This document shows, piece by piece, positions 59,366 through 64,000 of a DNA stretch of 64,000 nucleotides. The stretch is from Nocardia asteroides (GTDB lineage Bacteria; Actinomycetota; Actinomycetes; Mycobacteriales; Mycobacteriaceae). The stretch's first letter is position 1, and each line of letters opens with the position of its first letter. The translations under genes and the position numbers were made by a program. The DNA is taken from assembly GCF_021183625.1 (NCBI RefSeq), contig NZ_CP089214.1:372001-436000 (forward strand). Reading direction: 5' to 3'. The notes under the pieces are model-generated. The model saw only the letters and a program-made list of their open reading frames with translations, was not told the DNA's origin and did not search any database.

Positions 59366-59902
59366 TCAGCAGCAGTCGGCGCCGGCGGCCTTCGCATCGG
59401 CCTTGGCCCGGCTGCCGCAGCAGGCGCCCTCGGCATCGGCTTCGGCGGTGCTGCCGCAGCACGCCGACATCGCCTCGGCGTCGGCGCCCTGGGTGCCCGG
59501 GGCCGTGGCGAGCAGGTCGGGAATGGCGCCGAAGTGCTCGGTGTCGGCGAGCACGGTGTAGACCTCCCAGCGCTCGGCGTCGGGGCCGGTGACCCAGACC
59601 TTGTCCTGGGTGGCGAAGCAGCACGTGGTGGCGATCTGCTCCTCGGTGAACAGCCCTGCCTCGCTCAGCCGCGCGATCTCGCCGTGCACCTGGGCGGAGG
59701 TCTCGACCTCGACGCCGAGGTGGTTGAGCCGGCCGCCGTTGCCGGGGTTCTCGATGAGAACCAGCTTGAGCGGGGGGTTGTCGACGGCGAAGTTGGCGTA
59801 GCCGGGCTTGCGCTTGGCCGGGCCGGTGCCGAGCAGGGTGGAGTAGAAGCCGATCGCGGTATCGAGGTCCTCGACGTCGAGGGCGAGCTGGATGCGGGAC
59901 AT
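59366..59902 (-). CDS. arsI: ArsI/CadI-type VOC protein (C-As lyase-like)
   Basis: A 178-residue VOC protein: L-D-V-E-D-L-D-T-A-I-G-F-Y-S first module, metal H61 in N-H-L-G-V-E-V, vicinal cysteines C94-C95 in T-T-C-C-F-A-T-Q-D-K-V-W-V, and a C-terminal tail with three more CC pairs. ArsI cleaves the carbon-arsenic bond of trivalent organoarsenicals; CadI in M. tuberculosis is the cadmium-inducible homologue. GGAGG precedes ATG 59902 by about 9 bases. It is separated from arsR1 by 76 bp and probably heads the operon. Confidence 0.9.
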   Translation of the reverse strand: MSRIQLALDVEDLDTAIGFYSTLLGTGPAKRKPGYANFAVDNPPLKLVLIENPGNGGRLNHLGVEVETSAQVHGEIARLSEAGLFTEEQIATTCCFATQDKVWVTGPDAERWEVYTVLADTEHFGAIPDLLATAPGTQGADAEAMSACCGSTAEADAEGACCGSRAKADAKAAGADCC

Positions 59903-59924
59903 GACCGCCACCTCCAAGGTGTGT

Positions 59925-59983
59925 GATGTATGTCGAAAAGGTTGCCGGGGCCGAGTCTGCGCCACCTATTCGACGTATGTCAA
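59925..59983. promoter_or_regulatory. Divergent region with two ArsR boxes
   Basis: TTCGACGTATGTCAA (59969-59983) and, inverted, TTCGACATACATC (59925-59937) share the pattern TTCGACRTAYRTC, each near one of the divergent starts (arsI and arsR2). Both have the GAC-N4-GTC dyad of arsenic-type ArsR operators. The second ArsR is the likeliest binder. Confidence 0.65.
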
Positions 59984-60004
59984 GGAGGTGGGTAGGATCG
60001 GGCC

Positions 60005-60364
60005 ATGCCCAAGACGCTGCCCGTGATCGACATGACCTCCCCGGTGTGCTGTGCCCCGGTGGCCGCGGCGCCGGTCGATGAGGACACCGCGCTGGCGATC
60101 GCGTTGCGACTCAAGGCCATCGCGGACCCGGCTCGGGTCAGGTTGCTGTCGATCCTGCTCACCCACCCCGACGGCGAACGCAACGTCGGCGAGCTCGCCG
60201 ACGCGATCGGGCTCGGGGAGTCGACGGTCTCGCATCACCTCACCCAGCTACGCCGCGCCGGGCTCATCGCCAGCGAGCGCCGCGGGATGAACACCTACCA
60301 CTCGGTGCGCCGCGAAGCGCTGTCGGCACTGTGCGTGGTGCTCGACCCGAACTGCTGCCGCTGA
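60005..60364 (+). CDS. arsR: ArsR-family regulator 2 (N-terminal CC type)
   Basis: A 119-residue ArsR protein. The helix-turn-helix S-T-V-S-H-H-L-T-Q-L-R-R-A-G-L and A-I-A-D-P-A-R-V-R-L-L are clear. The metal ligands differ from ArsR1: C15-C16 near the N terminus, as in the corynebacterial arsenic-sensing type, and a C-terminal N-C-C-R. It is divergent from arsI across two palindromic boxes and should control it. ATG 60005 is the family start. Confidence 0.9.
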   Translation: MPKTLPVIDMTSPVCCAPVAAAPVDEDTALAIALRLKAIADPARVRLLSILLTHPDGERNVGELADAIGLGESTVSHHLTQLRRAGLIASERRGMNTYHSVRREALSALCVVLDPNCCR

Positions 60365-60720
60365 CCTCGACGACCCCGAGGTCTCAGTCGGCGGCCCGGC
60401 GCGAGATCGTTCGGCCGCGACCGCCCGATACAACGCTGAGCGGCTCGGCGCGGGCGGGCCGCCGGCCTGCTCGGCGGCGATGAGCTCGCGGTGTACCGCC
60501 AGCACGTTGCCGCGCCAGTACGCCAGGGCTGCGGGAGGCCGCGGCGAAGCGGTTGCTGGGGCTGGATCGGCGCGGAGCGTTGACCAGCGAGCACGTGCGG
60601 TTGACGCCCTGCGACGTCGACCACCACCGACCTCCCGCCGAACCGCCAGACACAGCGCCCGCATCTGACCACGAAACCAACAGCGCGGCAGCGAAATCCA
60701 GGTCAAACCGCTGTCATGCC
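60365..60720 (-). pseudogene. Probable degraded transposase (Mu/TniA-type N-terminal region)
   Basis: No intact gene lies here. Minus-strand frames contain A-L-A-Y-W-R-G-N-V-L-A-V-H-R-E-L-I-A-A-E-Q-A-G-G and S-R-S-A-L-Y-R-A-V-A-A-E, reminiscent of the N-terminal helical part of rve/Mu-type transposases, and in another frame W-R-F-G-G-R-S. The frame shifts and the missing catalytic domain show it is dead. It starts just inside the repeats at 60721, as a transposase gene would. The identification is weak. Confidence 0.35.
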
Positions 60721-60753
60721 CCACTGACACCGAAGTGGGAAAAATCCACTGAC
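60721..60753 (+). repeat. Internal copy of the island end repeat
   Basis: CCACTGACACCGAAGTGGGAAAAAT followed by the first 8 bases of a second unit (CCACTGAC). Together with its left flank it matches the right-end repeat at about 62436-62473 over some 40 bp, so a second element end was probably here. Confidence 0.7.
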
Positions 60754-60801
60754 CCGCCACGGCGAACCGCACGATGGGGGCCGGTCCGGGCAACCCTCGG
60801 T

Positions 60802-61134
60802 TCAGGCAGGTCGGGGTGCGTACATGATGACCCCGACCCCGGCCAGACACAGCAGCGCACCGGTGACGTCGTAGCGGTCGGGCCGGAACCCGTCCACGGC
60901 CATGCCCCACAGCAGCGACCCGGCCACGAAGATCCCGCCGTAGGCGGCCAGGATGCGCCCGAAGTTCGCGTCCGGCTGGAGCGTGGCCACGAACCCGTAC
61001 ACGCCGAGGGCGAGCACGCCGGCGCCGATCCAGATCCAGCCGCGGTGCTCGCGCACCCCCTGCCAGACCAGCCACGCCCCGCCGATCTCGGCGAGGGCGG
61101 CCAAGACGAACAGCAGGATCGAGCGCAGCACCAT
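60802..61134 (-). CDS. UPF0060 (YnfA-like) membrane protein
   Basis: A 110-residue protein with four transmembrane helices, the UPF0060 pattern [13 protein letters not shown] and [14 protein letters not shown]. The family (YnfA) is a distant relative of small multidrug resistance transporters and is common in metal-resistance islands. It is the last gene of a four-gene minus-strand operon, 28 bp after the MerT-like gene. ATG 61134 is used. Confidence 0.88.
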   Translation of the reverse strand: MVLRSILLFVLAALAEIGGAWLVWQGVREHRGWIWIGAGVLALGVYGFVATLQPDANFGRILAAYGGIFVAGSLLWGMAVDGFRPDRYDVTGALLCLAGVGVIMYAPRPA

Positions 61135-61162
61135 CACAGCCAGTGACCGTAGCCGCCGATGT

Positions 61163-61495
61163 TCACCGGGTGGAGGCCGTGTCCGGTGTGCACGAACAAC
61201 CCTGGGCAGACTCACCGGTATCGGCGGCTCCGCCGGTGCCCGCCGGGCTGGTGCAGGCACCGGGCCCGCAGCCCGAGCGCCGCGAGCGGGCGCGAGCCCA
61301 GAACAGCCCGCCGATCCCGCCGGCGAGCAGCGCGATGCCGAGGGGTTCGAGCCAGGAGGTGCTCACCAGTACCGACCCGCTGCCGATCAGCCCGGCCGCG
61401 AGCAGCAGCGGCGCCGCGCAGCACGCCAGGCACAACGCGGCCCCGGCGGTGATCGGCATCCACCAGCGCCGCGTGCGGGCGGTCTCAGCAGCCAC
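61163..61495 (-). CDS. MerT-like cysteine-rich membrane protein
   Basis: A 110-residue protein with two or three transmembrane helices. [12 protein letters not shown] in helix 1 recalls the CC-x-x-P motif of mercury transporters (MerT), and the C-terminal tail has further cysteines (C-G-P-G-A-C, C-S-C). It may import or sequester a soft metal. GTG 61495 overlaps the end of the MerR gene by 11 bp. Substrate uncertain. Confidence 0.65.
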   Translation of the reverse strand: MAAETARTRRWWMPITAGAALCLACCAAPLLLAAGLIGSGSVLVSTSWLEPLGIALLAGGIGGLFWARARSRRSGCGPGACTSPAGTGGAADTGESAQGCSCTPDTASTR

Positions 61496-61928
61496 AACGA
61501 CCCCCCGTGGCCTCGGTGCCGGTCGTGGTGGTGCCGGTGAACGGGATCGGGCAGCACGGGGAATCGCTGCACTCCAGCAGGTCCTCGCAACCTGCGGCGA
61601 TCGCGGCGACCAGGGTGTCGCGGACCGCGGTGAGCTCGGCCAGCTTCGTGTCGACCTCGATCAGTTTCGCCCGGGCGCGTTCGCGCAGCCCGGCGTCAGC
61701 GCGCCGGGATCCGAGCTGGGTGGCTTCGAGCAGGTCGGCGACCTCGTCGAGGGTGAACCCGAGGCGTTGGGCGGCCTTGATCACCCGCAGTACCGAGACC
61801 GCCTGCTCGGAGTAGACGCGGTGCCCGCCCAGGGTGCGGGCAGGCTCGGCGAGCAGCCCGCGGCGTTCGTAGTAGCGCAGGGTCTGGGCGTTGACCCCGG
61901 CCGCGGCCGCCAGCTGCGCGGTGCGCAT
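61485..61928 (-). CDS. MerR-family metalloregulator
   Basis: A 147-residue MerR protein: N-A-Q-T-L-R-Y-Y-E-R-R-G-L-L as the winged HTH, a long dimerisation helix with L-A-E-L-T-A-V-R-D-T-L, and a C-terminal metal loop A-A-G-C-E-D-L-L-E-C-S-D-S-P-C-C (four cysteines). Such loops sense mercury or other soft metals and twist the promoter to activate transcription. ATG 61928 is 5 bp from the preceding stop. It controls its own operon. Confidence 0.9.
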   Translation of the reverse strand: MRTAQLAAAAGVNAQTLRYYERRGLLAEPARTLGGHRVYSEQAVSVLRVIKAAQRLGFTLDEVADLLEATQLGSRRADAGLRERARAKLIEVDTKLAELTAVRDTLVAAIAAGCEDLLECSDSPCCPIPFTGTTTTGTEATGGRCGC

Positions 61929-61933
61929 CCCGG

Positions 61934-62293
61934 TCACCGGCCCGCGCCCGCGACAGCGGTCTGCGCGCGCCCAGCGAGGGCGTCGAGGACATCGAGGTGC
62001 GCGGCGGGGACCTCGATGCCCATCACCACGGTCCCGGCCGGGTCCGGGGTGAAGGAGAAGGTGAAGAACGAGCAGCACGCCGATTCGCGGGCAGCCAGAT
62101 CCCGCCCGACCGGCTCGGCGTCCCCGTCCCCGGCCAGCCGCAACTCCAGCCGGGTCGGGACCGGACGCGCGGTCGCGGTCACCGAGCGGGCGAAGAACGC
62201 GTCGAACTCCGCCACCCGGGTCGGGCGCTCCACTGTCGGCAGGGTGCACGCGGAGAGGTTCATCATCTGTTCGGACAGGTCGTTGTCGGTCAT
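61934..62293 (-). CDS. Conserved CC-motif protein of metal operons
   Basis: A 119-residue protein: C-T-L-P-T-V-E-R-P-T-R-V-A-E-F-D-A-F-F near the start and R-E-S-A-C-C-S-F-F-T-F-S-F-T in the middle, whose vicinal cysteines could bind a soft metal. Similar proteins accompany MerR regulators in actinobacterial metal islands; the function is unknown. It is the first gene of the operon. ATG 62293 follows a MerR-like dyad. Confidence 0.7.
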   Translation of the reverse strand: MTDNDLSEQMMNLSACTLPTVERPTRVAEFDAFFARSVTATARPVPTRLELRLAGDGDAEPVGRDLAARESACCSFFTFSFTPDPAGTVVMGIEVPAAHLDVLDALAGRAQTAVAGAGR

Positions 62294-62307
62294 ATATCGA
62301 CGGTAAG

Positions 62308-62330
62308 CCTGTATCCCGGTACCGGATGCA
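62308..62330 (-). promoter_or_regulatory. Candidate MerR-type promoter dyad
   Basis: Minus strand TTGCAT lies just upstream of the perfect palindrome CCGGTACCGG (62316-62325), followed by GATACAGGCTTACC. The nested GGTA...TACC arms resemble the dyad that MerR proteins bind between -35 and -10. The spacing of hexamers is not clear. Confidence 0.4.
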
Positions 62331-62440
62331 ACCCCGAAAGCGAAGAAACTCCGTCCTCGGACGGCCGACCCGCGCAGTAGCGCTACGCGGCTCGGCGCGT
62401 GCACCACCAGCCCGTTGCTCATCACCAACACGGGCATGAC

Positions 62441-62490
62441 CCACTGACACCGGAGCGGGAAAAAGCCACTGACATTCCAGTGGGAAATCG
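62441..62490 (+). repeat. Right end repeats of the metal-resistance island (two units)
   Basis: Two consecutive 25-bp units, CCACTGACA-N...-GGGAAA (62441-62465 and 62466-62490), in opposite orientation to the array at 56778. The outermost unit matches the outermost left unit best, which sets the island at 56778-62490. No target duplication was found. Confidence 0.7.
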
Positions 62491-62563
62491 CAGGGAGTCG
62501 CTTCACCGGCCGCGCGCGGGGACCCGCGCGTATCGAACCGAGGCATGCCCGGAACTGTCTGTT

Positions 62564-63505
62564 TCACGAAGGGCCGACAGCCCCGGTTTCGCGGATCGGC
62601 GGCATGCGGCGGATCGCTGTGGTGGCGACATCGTCGGCGCGCTCGGATGTCTGGTCGCGATCGGCTGTGGACGCGATGTCGCGGGCGTGACGCAGAAACG
62701 CGGCCACGGCCGGCGACTCGGTTCCCGGTAGCCAAGCAAGGACCGAGGTGGTCGGCTCGGCGTCCGAGACGGGCAGGCAGGGCAGGCTGCGTGGGACCTG
62801 ACCCGCAGCGGATGCGGGAAGTAGCGCTATCGCGCGGCGGGTGGCGGTGAGGTGGGTGAACTGGCCGATGTCGCGAATCAGGGGTCTGTTGTCGGTTCCC
62901 GGTCCGGAAGCTGTTTCCGGCCAGCGGACGATCGGTTCGCCGATGAGGTCGGCCACCGACAGGGCAGCCTGCGATGCCAGCGGATGGTCGGGCGCGAGGA
63001 CCGCGATCTGGGTTTCGGTGATCAGGTCGAGGCTCTGTAGCCCGGTGAGGTCGTTGTTCGGGCGGTGCAGCAGCGCCACGTCGGCGCGACCGTCCCGCAG
63101 CATGACGATCCGCTGGTCGACACTGTGCACGATCTCGACAGGCACCGCGGCCGGATCGGAACGAAAGCTACCCAGGATCCGGTCGATCACCCCGGCATCG
63201 GTTCCAGCCTTCATCGCCACCAGCAACCGTGCGTCCACGCCGGCGCGCCGAGTGCGCGATGCGGCGCCGGCTACGGCATCGAGCGCGCGGGCTCCCTCCC
63301 GCCACAACGTTGTTCCGGCTGCGGTGAGTTCGACCTTCCGGCTGGTGCGGTACAGAAGGGTCACCCCCAGGCGCCGCTCCAGGCGCGCGATCGCGCGGGA
63401 CAATGCCGGCTGGGCAATTCCCACTTTCTGGGCGGCCCTCCCGAAATGCAGCTCCTCGGCGACGGCCGCGAAATAGACCAGGTCCCGAGTCTCGAGCAGA
63501 TCCAT
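62564..63505 (-). CDS. LysR-family transcriptional regulator
   Basis: A 313-residue LysR protein: HTH at about 18-40 (H-F-G-R-A-A-Q-K-V-G-I-A-Q-P-A-L-S-R-A-I-A-R-L-E-R-R-L-G), then a periplasmic-binding-like effector domain (A-D-V-A-L-L-H-R-P). It diverges from an SDR by 69 bp, the usual LysR-target layout. ATG 63505 follows GGAGGAAT. Ligand unknown. Confidence 0.92.
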   Translation of the reverse strand: MDLLETRDLVYFAAVAEELHFGRAAQKVGIAQPALSRAIARLERRLGVTLLYRTSRKVELTAAGTTLWREGARALDAVAGAASRTRRAGVDARLLVAMKAGTDAGVIDRILGSFRSDPAAVPVEIVHSVDQRIVMLRDGRADVALLHRPNNDLTGLQSLDLITETQIAVLAPDHPLASQAALSVADLIGEPIVRWPETASGPGTDNRPLIRDIGQFTHLTATRRAIALLPASAAGQVPRSLPCLPVSDAEPTTSVLAWLPGTESPAVAAFLRHARDIASTADRDQTSERADDVATTAIRRMPPIRETGAVGPS

Positions 63506-63574
63506 TCCTCCAGGGTATCGACCCAGAACAACTCGGTCCTGGTGTCAACGGCCATCCGGTGCTGAGCTGGGGAC
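63506..63574. promoter_or_regulatory. LysR/SDR divergent control region
   Basis: A 69-bp region that must contain both promoters. A GGTGTCAACGGCCATCCGG stretch may hold a T-N11-A LysR site, but none stands out. GCTGGGGAC precedes the SDR start. Confidence 0.3.
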
Positions 63575-64000
63575 ATGGAGATGGAACGTGCACCGATCGC
63601 ACTGATCACCGGCGCCAATCGCGGAATCGGATACGAGATCGTTCGTGGATTGGGACGCCTCGGCATGACGGTCTTGGTCGGCGCTCGCGACCTCGGCCAG
63701 GGTGAACACGCTGCCGCCCGGTTGTGTGGCGATGGCATCGACGCGCACGCTGTCCATCTGGAGGTCACCAGCGGTGCTGATCCGGCTGCGGCTGCGGCGT
63801 GGATCGAGGCGGAGTACGGCCGCTTGGACGTGCTGGTGAACAACGCAGGCATTTCCGGAGCCCGCCAGGGTCAGCTGCCTGGATCGGTCGATCTCGACTC
63901 GCTTCGTGCAGTGTTCGCCACCAACGTCTTCGGCGCCGTCGCCGTCACCGAGGCGATGCTGCCCCTGCTACGCAGTTCTCCACGCGCTCGCATCGTCAAT
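63575..64000 (+). CDS. Short-chain dehydrogenase/reductase (3' truncated by window edge)
   Basis: The first 142 residues of an SDR, open to the end of the window: I-T-G-A-N-R-G-I-G-Y-E-I-V cofactor loop, V-G-A-R-D at the end of strand 2 (arginine favouring NADPH), L-E-V-T-S and L-V-N-N-A-G-I-S, then F-A-T-N-V-F-G-A-V. The catalytic S-Y-K triad lies beyond the edge. The fold and spacing resemble carbonyl-reductase-type SDRs. It is probably regulated by the divergent LysR gene. Confidence 0.9.
   Translation, partial: MEMERAPIALITGANRGIGYEIVRGLGRLGMTVLVGARDLGQGEHAAARLCGDGIDAHAVHLEVTSGADPAAAAAWIEAEYGRLDVLVNNAGISGARQGQLPGSVDLDSLRAVFATNVFGAVAVTEAMLPLLRSSPRARIVN

Noticed and set aside
56778..62490. 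Possible CRISPR array from the repeated 22-25 bp units
   Set aside because: Only a few units, directly adjacent without uniform spacers, in opposite orientations at the two ends and with no cas genes; they fit element ends.

Overview
The window is very GC-rich, almost entirely coding, and has the gene content of a mycolic-acid actinomycete, most probably Nocardia. The support is a cyclopropane mycolic acid synthase homologue, a furA-katG pair, XRE-DUF5753/DUF397 regulators, a complete conservon with CYP157/CYP154-type P450s, and a Rox-type rifampicin monooxygenase plus a HelR-type ATPase, each with a rifampicin-associated element (RAE) upstream. No rRNA, tRNA, CRISPR array or riboswitch was recognised.

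Layout. 1-2586: end of an MmyB-type regulator, then a PadR regulator and a FAD monooxygenase. 2616-2729: nested inverted repeats. 2786-5505: furA-katG and its terminator. 5580-11131: small membrane and GAF proteins, an ADH-SRPBCC operon, two tandem secreted beta-lactamase-like hydrolases, and a divergent SRPBCC/TetR pair. 11329-18010: conservon (sensor ATPase, roadblock, DUF742, GTPase) running into three P450s, the first two lacking the ExxR arginine; recQ follows. 19756-25291: an XRE regulator, a flavin-type protein, a methyltransferase-DUF6081 pair, mycolic acid synthase, a candidate toxin-antitoxin pair and a VOC protein. 25273-28739: RAE-controlled helR and a divergent D-threonine-aldolase-like gene. 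28741-32774: membrane alpha/beta hydrolase with a hexanucleotide-encoded DP/EP stalk, an SDR remnant, a secreted esterase and an SDR. 32777-37617: large BTAD-NB-ARC-TPR activator divergent from a methyltransferase and a PIG-L deacetylase. 37631-43228: two SnoaL-like proteins, RAE-rox, VOC/TetR with twin operators, a lipoprotein, an RHH-VOC-methyltransferase operon and a pair of small proteins. 43316-46559: XRE-DUF397, an atypical Ser/Thr kinase with Sel1-like repeats, and an SDR divergent from a TetR gene.

Mobile DNA. An IS5-family element (47281-48316) sits in a CTAG that was apparently the shared stop-codon overlap of the TetR gene and a convergent, degenerate tyrosine recombinase; its duplication left both genes with stop codons. 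At 56778-62490, repeats of about 22-25 bp in inverted orientation bracket an arsenic/heavy-metal island: a fused double arsenate reductase, Acr3, ArsR, ArsI, a second ArsR, a UPF0060 protein, a MerT-like protein, MerR and a CC-motif protein. The island cuts a serine-resolvase fragment and carries a probable transposase remnant.

Remaining chromosomal genes are a CDF transporter, a TAP-type hydrolase, a secretory lipase, a carotenoid oxygenase and a P450 (49170-56628). The right edge holds a LysR regulator divergent from an SDR that runs off the window. The themes are oxidative-stress defence, rifampicin tolerance, metal resistance, and many small regulator-enzyme modules with visible operators.
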